From the NCBI GenBank assembly GCA_030280995.1, contig JASXTE010000016.1:19635501-19699500 (forward strand): DNA of 64,000 nt. The letters run 5' to 3'. Of the stretch, positions 13,701-25,856 are shown piece by piece. Made by a program: the position numbers and the translations under genes. This DNA is from Hemileia vastatrix. Its lineage: Eukaryota; Basidiomycota; Pucciniomycetes; Pucciniales; Zaghouaniaceae. The number at the start of each line of letters is the position of its first letter. The first letter of the stretch is position 1. The notes beneath the pieces are model-generated. The model did no database searches, was not told the DNA's origin, and was given only the letters and a program-made list of their open reading frames with translations.

Positions 13701-16625
13701 TGATATGGATAATATTCCTGCTAGTCTTAAAAAGAAACCATACCCTGCTTTACCAATGAAGAGGAAAGACATAGAGGATAATATTAAGATGTTATTGAAA
13801 ATGAATATTCTTGAGAAGGTTGAAACTACACCAAAATATTGTGTAATATCACCAGTTCTGATTTCTTATGAACAAGATAAAGCAAGAATGTGCGGTGATT
13901 ATAGAGCATTAAATACATTTACAGTAGATGATATTTATCCCTTTCCAAGGATTTCCTCTATACATGCTACCCTTAAAGTTGCTAAGTATATAAGTTGCTG
14001 AGATGGAAATAAAGGGTACCATCAAATTCCTGTTGAAAAGAATTCACAGAAATTTTTGTTGATAACAACACACATGGGAATTTATAAATATGTCAGAATG
14101 CCATTTGGACCAAAAAATGCTCCATCAGTATTTCAGAAGTTAATAGATATAACATTCCATAATGAAATGATTGAAGGATGGTTAATCGTATACATTGATG
14201 ACATCATAGTGTTCTCTAAAACTTATGATGAACACTTAATCCATTTAAAGAAGGTATTTCAGAAAATGGATGAAATAAAAATGACCCTTGCATTAAAAGA
14301 ATGTAAATTTGGGTTTGAATATTTAAAAGTGCTTGGTCATATTGTAACTGGCTTACAAATATGTGTAGACCAAAATAAAGTAGCTGCAATAAAGAATATT
14401 GGCATTCCTCAAAATGTAAAGGATGTACAATCTTTTCTTGGAATGTGTGGTTATTATAGACAATATATAAAAAACTACCAATCAATTGCTGCACCATTGA
14501 CCACACTGATAAAGAAATCAGAAGCTTTCATTTGGAATAATAAAAGACAACAGGATTTTGATAAGTTGAAAGAATGTTTAATGACAGCTCCTATCTTGGG
14601 ATTACCAGATTTCCAATTACCTTTTTTATTATATACAGATGGAATTTTTATTGGTCTGGGTGCTGCTTTGCATCAAAAACAACTTATTGAAGAAAAAATG
14701 TCAGAAGTAGTAATCTGCTATATTTCACGTACTCTGAGAAGTAGTGAATTGAAATATGGCGCTACTCAACTTGAGTGTTTGGCAGTAGTATGGGCTCTTG
14801 AAAAGCTACATTATTACCTTGAAGACCAAAAATTTGAGTTAATAACTGACTGTAGTGCAGTTAAATCACTCTTAAACATGAAAACTCCTAATAGACACAT
14901 GTTTAGATGGCAATTAGCTGTACAAGAATACAGAGGACGGATGACTATTACACATAGAGCAGGAACCTTTCACTCTAATGTAGATCTGTTATATAGAGTA
15001 CCTCTGCCTAATAATGATGATAATCCTGCTTATGTTCCTGAGTCAGAGATTATTAACATTTATGGCATTTATATTGTAGATCTTGAGGATAAAATTATGC
15101 AATCAATTCTTGATAATTATGATTCAGATCCTGACTTGAGTAAACTCACTATGTTATTAAATGATCCATCTAATGCTTCAATGAAAGTTTTAATAAAAAC
15201 ATTACCAAATAAGTATAAAGAGGCATTAGAAAAAGGAAAATGTTCCATTGAGGATGGATTTATATATTACAGAAAAAAATTAAGTAATGTAATTGTGATT
15301 CCCCCTTCAATGAAGGAGTTAATGTTAAGTATATGTCATGATGATATATTAGCAGGTCATTTTGACTACCATAAAACATTAACCAGAGTAAAAAACACAG
15401 CTTGGTGGATTAACATGTCTGAGGATGTTCAGAAATATGTTGAAACATGTGATTCTTGTCAAAAATCTAAAAGATTAACAGGAAAAAGAGCTGGTTTATT
15501 ACAACAAATTGAGCAACCAAAAGCTCCATGGGAAATCATTAACATGGACTTTGTAACAGGTTTGCCAATAGCAGGGCATAAGAGTTATAACTCCTGCTGG
15601 GTAATTGTAGATAGATTTACAAAGATGTGTAAATTTATTCCTACCCACAAAGAGGTTTCTGCAAAGGACTTAGCTTTTTTATGGTGGACACAAATGTTAA
15701 ATACAGCAGGTTTCCCCAAAGAAATAGTTTCTGACAGAGATCCTAAATTTACTTCTGAGTTCTGGACGTCACTTATGGATGTTTCAGGGTGTCAATTAAA
15801 ACTTTCTACAGCACACCATCCACAAACTGATGGGCTAGCAGAAAGAATGATACAAACTTTAGAAAATATGATAAGAAGATATTGTGCTTTTGGTCTTAAT
15901 TTTAAAGACAATGACAAATTCACGCATGATTGGGTAACCCTTATCCCAGGTTTGGAATTTGCATACAATAGTACAGTACATTCTGTCACTGGTAAAAAGA
16001 CATTTGAGTTATGGTTGGGTTATGTACCTAATACCCCTGCTAAGACTCTAAATAAGTTACCTAGAGTGGATATCCATCCAGGTACTAAATCTTTTCTTCA
16101 GATGCAAGAGTTATGCAGAAAACATGCTCAAGAATGTATAAATAAGGTGTTTGAGTATGAAAAGAAAAGATGGGATAAAGCCCATAAAGAACAAATTTTC
16201 AAATAGGGTGATGAAGTCCTTATTTCAACACTAAATTTCAATTTAAATGGTAATGTTAAATTGAAGGATCCATTTATTGGACCATTTGTAGTTAAAAAGA
16301 TGTTTGGTAATAATGCTGTTGAGGTTATTCTATATGCACCATACGATGGAAAACATCCAGTATTTCCTATTTCTCTTATTAAGCCATACCATTCTAATAA
16401 ACTGCTCGGTTTCTAAGAAGATCAGGAAGGCATAAACAGCAACCTGAAGAAATATTTGAAAAGGCAGAAATTGAAAAGATACTTAAAAAGAGACACCTTA
16501 CTAAAGAAAAGGGAGTTGAGTATCTATTAAGATTTAAAAATAAAACAAGTGAATATGACCAGTGGATTCCAGAAAATGAAATCTCTGATCTTAAAAATCT
16601 CTTGAAAAACTTTAAATCAAAATAA
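10759..16625 (+). pseudogene. gag-pol of element A (Ty3/Gypsy, chromodomain)
   Basis: One reading frame runs from ATG 10759 through gag and pol, with in-frame stops at 11842, 12637, 12886, 13225, 13999 and 16204 and a frameshift near 16400. Visible in order: a capsid-like region (WSKIDQYPTYDGE to KLISLF, about 12160-12300), a zinc knuckle CYECNKPWVKGHKC (12793-12834), protease VLDTGAAGS (about 13126), reverse transcriptase with YIDD (14191), RNase H (LYTDGIF, where relative B has LYTDAS, then LECLAVVWALEKLHYY), integrase with a zinc-binding region and D/D/E residues (NMDF about 15543, SDRDPKF 15733, GLAERM 15831), and a C-terminal chromodomain (EYLLRFKNKTSEYDQWIP, about 16515-16570). At the 5' end, exon 1 (10759-10779), a 55-nt intron (10780-10834) and an exon in a second frame (10835-11301) match the spliced structure inferred for element B. 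Confidence 0.95.
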
Positions 16626-16730
16626 TACTGTTTATTCAGTATATGTATTATAAAAAATATTTTTTATTTTTCTATTTCACTCCTTACTTTTAATTAAAAT
16701 GTCTTAACATTTTTTTATTGTTTTTTTTTT

Positions 16731-16742
16731 GGGGTGAGGGAG
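16731..16742 (+). other. Polypurine tract of element A
   Basis: GGGGTGAGGGAG directly abuts the 3' LTR. This is the position of the plus-strand primer, and the same GAGTGAGGGAG-type tract occurs in elements B and C. Confidence 0.85.
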
Positions 16743-17921
16743 TGTCAGCCTAGACATCCCTAGGACTGAGTATTTCTTATGCTTAAAATAAGATAAACTT
16801 AAGTAAATTAAGCTTATATCTTAAAAATAAGGTTAAAATAATAATATATATTATTTTATTATATATATATATAATTATTATTCTATTATATAAATTATAG
16901 TAGTTCAAATAGCTTATCCCTAGCCTAATAATACTTATTAAGGTGCTAATGGAGTCATAATATACTTATCTTAAGTGATATGAAGTATTTATTGACATAC
17001 ATAAGCTTATATGTATACATAAATCTCATATTCAGTGAAATATGCAGTATATTATGTATATTTAGGTATATAAGTGGTTTTTAGCCCCTTAATGGCCTAT
17101 AACCTTTGTTTTTCTGCTTATTTTAGGTCATATGGGCTAAATCAGTGGACTAACAACGCCTACAGAAGCATAGACATCTATATCAGGTGCATACACTCAG
17201 TTTGGACAACTTAATTCACTTCCTTGGATGGTTATTCATGGATTTATGGGTTGGAAGGTCATTTCTGGGTTAATGTGGATGCTTGGGGATGTTATTGGGG
17301 GCTTGGACATTTTATTTTTTTCCTTTATATGCTTTGGGTTTTATTAAATCTCTTTTTGATTGCTTATTTTACCTGTTTCTTTATGGTATCCACTTTTATC
17401 TAGATTTTCTATTTGTGGTATAGATCAGTGTTATCATTAATTGTGATGTAGGGTCCTTACTGAAGGTCTGGTTGTTGAATCTTCTTGATGTGGACGCCAT
17501 GGGGAGGTGATGGGCCCTCAAAGTGCTGTGATTTCAGGGGATAGCAGTGACATCATCTGGATTGAAGGTCTGTGCACTCCAGTGGATTTGGGTATAAGTA
17601 AGGAGGGATTTTGACAGTTATTTATCATCATTCACTTACTAAAATTCAAAAAAAACACTACAATACAATTATTAGCATTCAGAAATATATTTTAAAGCCA
17701 TTATAAAATGATATTATCTTTATATAAGCTATAACTATATTTTATTCATCTATTTTCCACCACTAAGCACGCATTTAAATCCAAGTATTGTGAGTTTTAT
17801 TTGAGTATAACTATTTTATTAGTCTTCCCCTGAGGTTTAATCACTAAATCATTTATCAATAAGTAGCAGGACCATAAATAAACACTACTTTATCATACTT
17901 ATATACTAGACTATACTGACA
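16743..17921 (+). repeat. 3' LTR of element A
   Basis: TGTCAGCCTAGACATCCC to TATACTGACA, followed by the duplicated target CTAAC (17922-17926). 1179 bases against 1188 in the 5' copy, mainly from (AT)n length. Confidence 0.95.
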
Positions 17922-17926
17922 CTAAC

Positions 17927-18638
17927 CATAGTTCAGCTGAAGATGATCCCGACTATCAAGTAGAACAATTATATTGCAGCAGATCTGAATCCTCAGAGGC
18001 CCAAAATTTAAATGTATGTTTACTTTTTCATTTTTCTTCAATTCTTCTCTAAATTTCTCTTTCTTTCTAGTCTCCTCCTACTCAAACTGAAACTCCATTA
18101 AACAATCTTGATTCTGGAAATGTGAATCCCGCTTTAGAAGTTGCTTTAGATGAACTTCCTGAAGCCTCTTGTTCAAACTCCAAACTAAAGAGACAACCCT
18201 CAACTTCAATGAACTTGAACCATATATTAAAACATGGTAATACTTCAACAAGCTCATTTGGCTCCCTTGAGGAATATTTTGAAAAAAAAGATATAAGTAA
18301 GATTCATTTACTATATATCTTAATCATTAACTCATTTATTTATTTATTTCAATTTAATTTTCTTAGAAAAATCAACTATTGCAAAAAATGCCCTTGACTT
18401 TGAGAAGATGAAGTTTGATCATATGCTAAGGAAAGATCAGCAAGCCTTAGATTTGGAAGAAAAAAAATTTGAGGAAGAGAAGATGGAAAGAGTAAATGAC
18501 TGTCAATTTCAAAGAGAAATGGCTACTTGTGAATTGAAAAAACAAGAGAGTTTTAAAAAAAAAGATTTCATTATGGAATGTGTAAAAAATGGCCAATCTT
18601 ATGAGGACATTAAAAAATTAATTGACCTTTTCAATTGA
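17927..18638 (+). pseudogene. SANT/Myb-like protein of the Harbinger-like element, 3' part
   Basis: Continuation of the gene cut at 9061. Removing element A and one CTAAC copy gives in-frame joining at codon 17927 (HSSAEDDPDYQVEQLY). Two introns are readable: 18014-18070 (GTATGT to CTAG, phase 0) and 18297-18366 (GTAAGA to TTAG, phase 1). The last exon (from 18367) is highly charged, KMKFDHMLRKDQQALDLEEK onward, and probably forms a coiled coil. It ends with KKDFIMECVKNGQSYEDIKK and a stop at 18636-18638. The same C-terminal signature is kept in copy 2 (49613-49843). This half has no stop of its own, so the Gypsy insertion, with the small indel near 8490, is what breaks the gene. Confidence 0.75.
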
Positions 18639-18739
18639 TAAATTGTTTTTCTATTCAATTTAATTTTGTTTGATTTCTTTTTGGTAATATTTTCTTATAT
18701 TCTGACTTATAAAAGGTCTTGAATATAGTACATTATTTT

Positions 18740-18885
18740 TGACAAATTTTTGAAAATATCATACAATTTTTCTATCTTTAAATTCAAGTCAATAAGTTTG
18801 CTTATACTTTGATTTTGACAAAAATTTGAAAATATAATAAAAATTTTCTATCTTTACTTTCAAGTCAATAAGTTTGCTTATCTAA
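18740..18885. repeat. Tandem duplication (two units of about 75 bp)
   Basis: Two successive copies of a unit containing TTGACAAA(A/T)TTTTGAAAATAT and TTCAAGTCAATAAGTTTGCT. They lie just 3' of the SANT-like gene. Confidence 0.75.
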
Positions 18886-18917
18886 ATACTTCTAAGTCAA
18901 TAAAATTCAATATCTCT

Positions 18918-19145
18918 TTTGAAAATTTGGCAATACCTCCCCTTGAATTTTATTGAAACAAGGGGTGGGTACCACCAAATTTTTCTAAGTCATCAATTTC
19001 ACATGTCAGATTTAAAAAATTGGCAATACCCTCCCCTTGAATTTTATTGAAACAAGGGGTGGGTACCACCAAATTTTTCTAAGTCATCAATTTCACATGT
19101 CACATTTAAAAAATTGGCAATACCCTCCCCTGAATTTTATTGAAG
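18918..19145. repeat. Minisatellite, about 93-bp unit, 2.5 copies
   Basis: Units begin near 18927, 19020 and 19114 with TTGGCAATACC and contain CCCCTTGAATTTTATTGAA and GGGGTGGGTACCACC. The same minisatellite, more copies, occupies the matching position in Harbinger-like copy 2 (49998-50430), between the convergent SANT-like and TET-like genes. Confidence 0.9.
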
Positions 19146-19442
19146 TAAAGGTTGAAAGTCATCAAAATTTAATATAATTACATAAATTAATTAATATATA
19201 AATAAGATATTTCAAATTTAGTACTTTTAAAGTAATGAAAATTCCTCATGCCGAAATGCAGATCAAGTCTAGAAACTAGGTTTGGGACTTTCCACAGGTA
19301 TAGGCTAGAGGAACCCCATGAAACAAATTAATATTATCATGATTACCTTTTATAAAACACAGGGTTGTTGGCCCATTACTTTAATTTCATAAATTGAAAT
19401 ATCATATTTATTTATTAAAAATTTATGGAAGAATATTAAATA

Positions 19443-20638
19443 TTTGGTAACTCTACGAATACCCATACTTTTTAGATCTACCTAAAGAATTTTTAAATTT
19501 ATTACCTTTTTCTTCTTTATTTAACTTGTTTATTTGTTGAATTAACTTTTGACTGATCTGGACAGAGCAACCAAAATGCGTGAAGTCTTGACAAGATTCC
19601 AAACCTGGAGGAGCCTTTGTGGTTTGTTGATTATTGTAAGAAGAGTTCCAAACTGTTTTGATGATTCCATTTCCTAATCCAAAATCAATTATACATCTAT
19701 GATCCGGGAAATATAATACATATCCTTTAATTCTTGTAGGTGACAGAATAGGTTGTCCAGTGATAGGATTAATATGTGAAAATTCCATAAGTGATGTAAT
19801 TGGCATCATTTGAGTTGGTGTGAATTCGGTTATGAAATCCAGAATGAGTGATTATAAAATTTGAAAACATTAAATAATAACTGCTAATATCTTCCCATTC
19901 AGAGTTTCACCAATTTGGTATTCCAAGTCTCGTAGCAACTTCATGATTTGTTTCAAAAGCTTTATTACAGAGTTTTTTAAGTCGAAGAGCAAGAAATGAA
20001 TTAAATGAAGGTAAAGTATTCCATTTTCAAAAATCATTATCTAATTCAGCTTTAGATAAAGATCTAAGTAAAGAATATATGCCTATTTGAATTAAATTCA
20101 GTAAAAGGATATTAAAAAATCCAGAAAATTTTTTAAACATACCAAAAGAAAAACCTTTATCAAATCCTGGTCTCCATCCAATACCAATCATGATTCCACC
20201 CAACAAATTCTTATTCCTTAAAGGTAAGCAAACCAAAGCCATTTGATAGAGTGTTATGATGAGATCGCAGAGTTGATTGAATGATTCATCTTTTAAACCA
20301 TTAAAAGAATGGTTTTTGTAAATAAATTGAGGTTTGAAAGTATCATTAATAACAGATTTAACTTCATCACCTCCAGTTTCAGTTAAATAATGTATATTTT
20401 CAGGTAACTTTTTCAGATATTGTTTTTTTTTCAACTTTAGTTTTATAGTACTTGATTTTTTAATTATGGCCAAATATTTTATCCAAGTGATTTTTTTTTT
20501 TAAATTTCTTTTATTTTGATACTGTTCATTTTTTGTCAATGTTTTAGATGATGATTGAAAAGAAGTTGAATTTGAAGATGATAATGAAGTTAAAGAAGAT
20601 GAGAGTGAGGTAAGTGGTGAATCTGAAGTTAAAGACAT
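19443..20638 (-). pseudogene. TET/JBP-like 2OG-Fe(II) dioxygenase, transposon-borne (copy 1, broken)
   Basis: A predicted 2-oxoglutarate and Fe(II)-dependent oxygenase of the TET-like type. Characterised TET/JBP enzymes oxidise the methyl group of 5-methylcytosine or thymine in DNA. Residues 1-203 (20638-20027) start Ser-rich and include GGIMIGIGWRPGFDKG. A TGA at 20027-20029 interrupts the frame, which continues as KWNTLPSFNSFLALRLKK and ITHSGFHNRIH. A 2-nt deletion near 19760 then shifts the frame, and the rest is 19809-19453 (HINPITGQP, DHRCIIDFGLGNGIIK, THFGCS). The double-stranded beta-helix motif HxD reads H-T-N here, and the distal His is Gln (NNQQTT, against DNHQTT in copy 2), so two metal ligands are lost. 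It is inactive, but it supplies the N-terminal half that copy 2 lacks. It lies tail-to-tail with the SANT-like gene. Confidence 0.7.
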
Positions 20639-20789
20639 GTATTTTTCTACTTAAAAATTTGTTACTTTTCAAACACCCAAAATTATAAATTTAAAAAAAA
20701 CTCAGTTAATTTTAATTAAAAAAAATCCTTAAAAGACAAATAAGAGTTTTTTTATTTCACCTGAACTTGATGAATATTTTTTTTTAATT

Positions 20790-22215
20790 TCTGAAAAAAA
20801 AGAGGAGGTGGAGGTGGTGATGTTAGTGGCGAGAGGAGGAGGAGGTGGTGGTGGTGGTGGCAAGAGGAAGTGGAGGTGGAGGTGGAGGTGGCGAGAGGAG
20901 GTGGAGGTGGAAATGGAGATGGAGATGGTGGTGACGAGAGGAGGAGGTGGTGGTGGTGTTGGTGGAGGTGGAGGTGGAGATAGAGATGGAGATGGTGGTG
21001 GCGAGAGGTGGAGGTGGAGATGGAGATGGTGGTGGAGGTGGAGGTGGAGGTGGAGGTGGCGAGAGGAGGAGGTGGTGGAGATGGAGATGGAGATGGTGGT
21101 GGTGGAAAGAGGTGGTGGAGATGGAGGCAAGAGGAAGTGGAGGTGGAGGTGGAGGTGTAGATGGAGATGGAGATGGTGGTGGCAAGAGGTGGAGGTGGAG
21201 ATGGAGATGGTGGTGGCAAGAGGAGGTGGAGGTGGTGATGTTGGTGGTGAGAGGAGGAGGTGGTGGAGATGGAGATGGTGGTGGTGGCGAGAGGTGGAGG
21301 TGGAGATGGAGATGGTGGTGGCGAGAGGTGGAGGTGGAGATGGAGATGGTGGTGGCAAGAGGAGGTGGTGGTGGCAAGAGGAGGGGGAGGTAGAGGTGGA
21401 GAAGGAGATGGTGGTGGCGAGAGGTGGAGGTGGAGATGGAGATGGTGGTGGCGAGAGGAGGAGGTGGTGGAGATGGAGATGGTGGTGGTGGCGAGAGGTG
21501 GAGGTGGAGATGGAGATAGTGGTGGCGAGAGGAGGTGGTGGAAAGAGGAGGGGGATGTGGAGGTGGAGGTGGTGGTGAGAGGTGGAGGTGGAGGTAGAGA
21601 TGGAGATGGTGGTGGCAAGAGGAGGTGGAGGTGGAGGCCTCCTCTTGCCACCATCTCCATCTCCACCTCCACCTCTTGCCACCACAATCTCCATCTCCAT
21701 CTCCACCTCTACCTCCCCCTCCTCTTTCCACCACCATCTCTATCTCCATTTCAACCTCCACCTCCACCACCACCATCTCCATCTCCACCACCTCCTCCTC
21801 TTACCACCAGCATCACCACCTCCACCTCCACCTCCTCCTGCCACAACCACCTCCTCTCGCCACCACCACCATCTCCATCTCCACCACCTCCTCCTCTCGC
21901 CACCTCCACCTCCTCTTGCCACCACCACCACCACCTCCACCTCCTCTTGCCACCACCACCACCACCACCTCCTCCTCCTCCTCTCGCCACCACCATCTCC
22001 ATCTTCACCACCTCCTCTCGCCATCACTATCTCTATCTCCACCGCCATCACCTCCTCTTGACTCCACCTCTACCTCCTCTTGCCACCACCACCACCACCT
22101 CCTCTCGCCACCACCATCTTCATCTCCACCCCTTTCGCCACCACCATCTCCATCTCCACCTCCACCTCCATCACAATCTCCAATTGCCACCTCCCCCTCC
22201 TCCACTTACTACCAT
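20790..22215. repeat. GC-rich purine/pyrimidine minisatellite arranged as an inverted repeat
   Basis: From 20790 to about 21637 the + strand is built from GGTGGAGATGGAGATGGTGG and GGCGAGAGG words. At about 21638 it flips to the complement (CCTCCTCTTGCCACCATCTC) and continues to about 22215. The junction is GGTGGCAAGAGGAGG, a short spacer, then CCTCCTCTTGCCACC, a perfect 15-bp stem. Triplet periodicity leaves long open frames on both strands (Gly/Arg/Trp on one side, Pro/Ser/His on the other). These are products of composition, not genes. GC content contrasts sharply with the flanks. Confidence 0.93.
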
Positions 22216-22728
22216 TGCCACCTTCAATCAAAAAGAAATTATGAGTATCAAGGGGGAACTGAAGTGACAGTAAATAAAACTATGTAAACAGATAATTAAG
22301 TTTTTTTTCTGTAAATATTCCTGAGATTTTTATTGATTTTTCTTTAGCTAAAGATTTCAATTGCAATGAGAAAATTGTATTTATTAATGTTTCGTTTGAA
22401 TAACCTGGTGTTAACATGAATCCTTATTAAAGGCTATGTTGTACGTGAAAGAATAAGGATAAAGAAAAAGATAAAAATAAAAAAGAGTCAAGCAGAATGA
22501 AAGGGATGTACAGGGACAGTAATTGCTGTCACAAGATATCTTAATTGGTCCTTAGTAATTTTCAAGGCCAATTTTTGGCTTGCAATTGGCTGTTGCAGGA
22601 CAGCCTGCAACACCACTTTCCCACATAGTGTTACAGCAAATTCAAAAACAAAATAAATATGCCAAAAAAATTACTATTCTCAGTGAATAAAACATGCAAA
22701 TTGATCATTTGAAGAGAATAAAAAAAAT
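22216..22728. other. Non-coding spacer 3' of the transposase pseudogene
   Basis: AT-rich, no gene seen. A near-palindromic GTTGCAGGACAGCCTGCAAC lies at about 22592-22611. Confidence 0.6.
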
Positions 22729-23994
22729 TTAAAATTGTGTTGAAAAATGTTGGAGTGTTATTGGAAGAATTTTTACCCTTATACTAGTTGATTGAGAAAT
22801 AAAAGTGTTGGATATAGTCAGAGGTGAATCAACTTGTTCATCTTCATACAGCTCTAACCATTGATCTTTGAGGTCAGCAAGTAGGTTATGAAGTATAGTG
22901 CAACACAGAATCCATTTGATTACCACCTCCATTTCAGATTTATTTCTAAGAGGACTTCTTAATTCCCTTAAACTAGAAAAATGGCCTTTCAAGATTCCAA
23001 TAGAATGTTCAATAAGGACTCTTGACTTTGCCAAATGATTGTTGAACTTGGCATTTTGACTGTCTACTGAAGCTGCTCCCCCAAAATCAGGAAGTACATA
23101 CTTTCCATTCACATAAGCAGAATCTGCAAGAAGATACAGATCTTCATCAAAGAATTTTTCAGGTTCATTTGAAATTTGCATTCTTTGGAAGACGTAGGAG
23201 TCATGACATGAGCCAGGATAGCCAGCAAAGAATGATATAAATTTTTTGTTTATGTCACATATAAGCTGAACGGAAATTGAATATCTATAAAGAAGATATA
23301 TTTGTTTGTGTTAGTTTCAAAGACAATGAAAGGAGTTAAAAATAATCTACCTCTTTTTATGGTCAAATTAATTGTTTCCACCTTGAGCAGGTTTCTGCCT
23401 CAAAGGAATAGTAGTACCATCAACAAAACCAATACATCCTGGGAAGCCCTCTGCTTGCATAACCTGAGATGATTCAAGTCGCTCTTATTTTGTTGGCCAG
23501 GTGAGAAGTTGAGATTCCAAGGAGTTGATGGCAGTGATACATCATTTTGTATAAGTGTTAACTCAACCATACCCTAAATCAAAGACATTTTCTAAACGTT
23601 TCAAAGCGGCTCCATTACCATTTGAACCCAAACGACATAGTGTGATGGCCAATTGAATTGAAGGATGTTGTTGTTCTTTTTGAGAATTATTGTGACATAT
23701 GTGATGATCCTGAATAAGCTCAATCAATTTAAGGAAAAATTCCTGAGAAGTCCTGAACAGCTGTCTAAAACTGGGTGTAGATAGGTTAAGAAGTGTTTGG
23801 ATGGTGTACTTGGGGGTATGAAGTACTTGAGGCTTTCTGGGAAGAAGGTAACGTTTCAAGGCCATTTTTGATAAAAAGACAAAATCTTCTTCTAGATCAG
23901 AATCAGAATCGGAATCAGAGTCCAAGAGAAGTTCAAGAGCCATGAAAGTCATTGCTTTATGTAATTTATCACGATTTGAAAGTGAGGAAGGCAT
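22729..23994 (-). pseudogene. PIF/Harbinger-type DDE transposase (copy 1, broken)
   Basis: Predicted endonuclease-type transposase. Reading on the - strand: start MPSSLSNRDKLHKAM (23994), an acidic stretch, a conserved N-terminal region (LFRTSQEFFLKLIELI, LAITLCRLGSNGNGAA), then the DDE nuclease fold with GFVDGTTIPL (first Asp, about 23425), PGSCHDSYVFQRM (about 23200), LLADSAYVNGKY (second Asp, about 23120), VLIEHSIGILKGHFSSL (Glu, about 23010) and CCTILHNLLADLKD. In-frame stops occur near 23561, 23545, 23490 and 23387. A 66-nt intron (23285-23350, GTAGAT to ATAG) separates the first-Asp exon from the rest. It is paralogous to 52592-53853. All three catalytic acids are still present despite the stops. 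Confidence 0.85.
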
Positions 23995-24195
23995 AACTCT
24001 TATATGATATGATATGAAGATGTTAATGATGTACGATGTTTTGAGTTAAGAAGTATTATGCTGCGGAGTGCTGCGTATGAATGGGATGATGCTGAAAAAT
24101 CAGTGAAATGGGACTTGATGGTGAAATCAGCACTTTTGGTTGAGAAAGTGCGGATTTGAGTGAAATAAGTGACATTTTCAAATGGAAATTCTAAC

Positions 24196-25155
24196 AAACT
24201 AATAAATATTTATTAAAAAATCAATTTGAAATTGTATTTGTGTGGGAATACCATTTTTTCAATAAAATTTTTCTTCTGTAGCTAATACAAAAAATTTTAC
24301 AAATTAATTTTATGTGAATATATGGGAATAAAGTTGGAATTTTATGCTGTATTATTGTTCAGTGAATCTTTTGAATATTGAGTAGGAGATTTTTTCAATC
24401 ATTTTATCAGTTTTTCTATAGAAAAATTTAATATAAAATATTGTTTAAAATACAAATGATCAATATTTTTAGCTCTTCCCTTAGAAAATTAATATATTAG
24501 AAGAATTATATTGTAATTAATATACATTCAAGAAAGTATTTTAAATTTTTTTATCTTATTTTAATATGTTTCTTTTGAAGTTTTAATAGAGTACAAGGTT
24601 TAAATTGCACATGCTTGCTTTCTGGGAAAAATATTTCAAAAGGGTAAATCACATCTTAGAATTTTCACATCATTTTCAGGTAAAACAATACAGGCTAAAG
24701 ATTTTTTAATGCTTAATAGTAATAAAATACCAAAATTATCAACTAAAAAAGTAAATTTTTATATTTACAATAAGTAAATTTTTAAAATACACTATATTTG
24801 ATATTCTTTTGACCAAAAAAACTTCATATACACTCTTAGTTTATTCCTTTATCAAATAAAAATACTTGAATAAATATATTTATAATAAAAGTAAGTTCAA
24901 CAAGAAGGACCTCAACTATTCAGAAAGAAAAATTGTTTTAAGATTTTTTTATAATATAATTTCAATTCATAAAAAAAAGTTTCATTTTGCAAGTTAAACC
25001 AGTGATTGCCTTAGTTTTGGTATAAAATAAGACATATCTATCTAAAAAATAATTTAATACACAGAAGGAGCTGTATTTTTTTTTAAAAAACAAGAGTGAT
25101 TTTATATCAGATTAGTTTAAATACAAACCAAAAATGGGACTTATTTTATTATATA
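24196..25155. other. AT-rich spacer between two transposon blocks
   Basis: No plausible gene, terminal repeat or RNA gene recognised. Confidence 0.6.
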
Positions 25156-25160
25156 AGATA

Positions 25161-25856
25161 TTTCAGCCAGGCTGTACCAGGAGTCCAGTAAAATGTTATA
25201 ATATTTTATTGAACTTCAGAATGGAAAAAAAATTATTTTATTTACGTATTTAAATTAATATTATATTGAGCAATTAAATTACGTAACTAAATTATAATAA
25301 TATGAGTTATATGAATTTTATTACTATATAATGTAAATACAATTAAATAAATAAATAATACAGTATATTCTATAAAATATGAGCACTTGAAAATGTATCT
25401 AATAATTATAAATTATTAATTAATTGATAAAATATTATATTATAATTTTAAATATTAACTAATTAACTAATTAATTATATATAATTGTATTTTACATACC
25501 TTATAAATCAAAATTATTGGGCGCTTTTTTGACCCTTAATTTCTTTAGAAAACTCTTAAATAACTTAAAGCACTTACTTAAATAAAACAAAATTAAATTT
25601 CTACCTTGAACTATTTATTTCATTAAAATAATTAATGGTTTTACTTTAAAACAGTTATTACAATATTAAAATAGTTGAAACAACTTTTATTAATCTTTTA
25701 TACTAACTAAAATTTATTATATTTCTAAAGTAGAATAATTCTTAATGTTTCATGGAATTTGTTTACAATTTTCATCTTATTATATTACTTATTGTATCTC
25801 AAAATTTTTTAATCTTATGTTTTAATTTATCTTACTTTTTTAATTGAGATTAAAAA
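25161..25856 (+). repeat. 5' LTR of element C, first part
   Basis: Matches the start of the 3' LTR (42652 onward): AGGCTGTACCAGGAGTCCAG and following. It breaks at ATTAAAAA, where element B inserted; the matching uninterrupted site in the 3' LTR is AGGATTAAAAACCTTTTTGG (about 43346-43370). Confidence 0.95.

Larger units (their letters stand above)
9062..17921 (+). mobile_element. Complete but inactive Ty3/Gypsy chromodomain retrotransposon (element A)
   Basis: Two LTRs in the same orientation (9062-10249 and 16743-17921), an internal gag-pol with many stops, a polypurine tract next to the 3' LTR and a perfect 5-bp target duplication CTAAC. It landed inside the SANT-like gene of Harbinger-like copy 1. 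It is related to elements B and C (similar proteins and intron positions), and element D at 57047 shares its LTR type. Confidence 0.95.
8104..24195. mobile_element. PIF/Harbinger-like DNA transposon, copy 1 (decayed, interrupted)
   Basis: Contains the same three genes in the same order as the well-bounded copy at 49211-54232: SANT-like protein (+), TET-like oxygenase (-) and DDE transposase (-). The left end (GGGGTGTCAGTTCTGG) resembles the left end of copy 2 (GGGGGTATCAATGTTCAGGG). Sub-terminal inverted similarity is visible: GAAAAAAGTCACTTATTTCA near 8175-8197 against the complement of TGAAATAAGTGACATTTTC near 24160-24180. The extreme right end is not recognisable, so that limit is approximate. 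A complete Gypsy element (9062-17921) and a GC-rich minisatellite (20790-22215) lie inside it. Without the Gypsy element the transposon would be about 7.2 kb. Confidence 0.75.

Noticed and set aside
20729..22287. Many overlapping open frames of 66-335 codons on both strands, rich in Pro/Ser/His or Gly/Arg/Trp
   Set aside because: They arise from the triplet-period GC-rich minisatellite; all frames are open, none has a domain or codon bias of its own.
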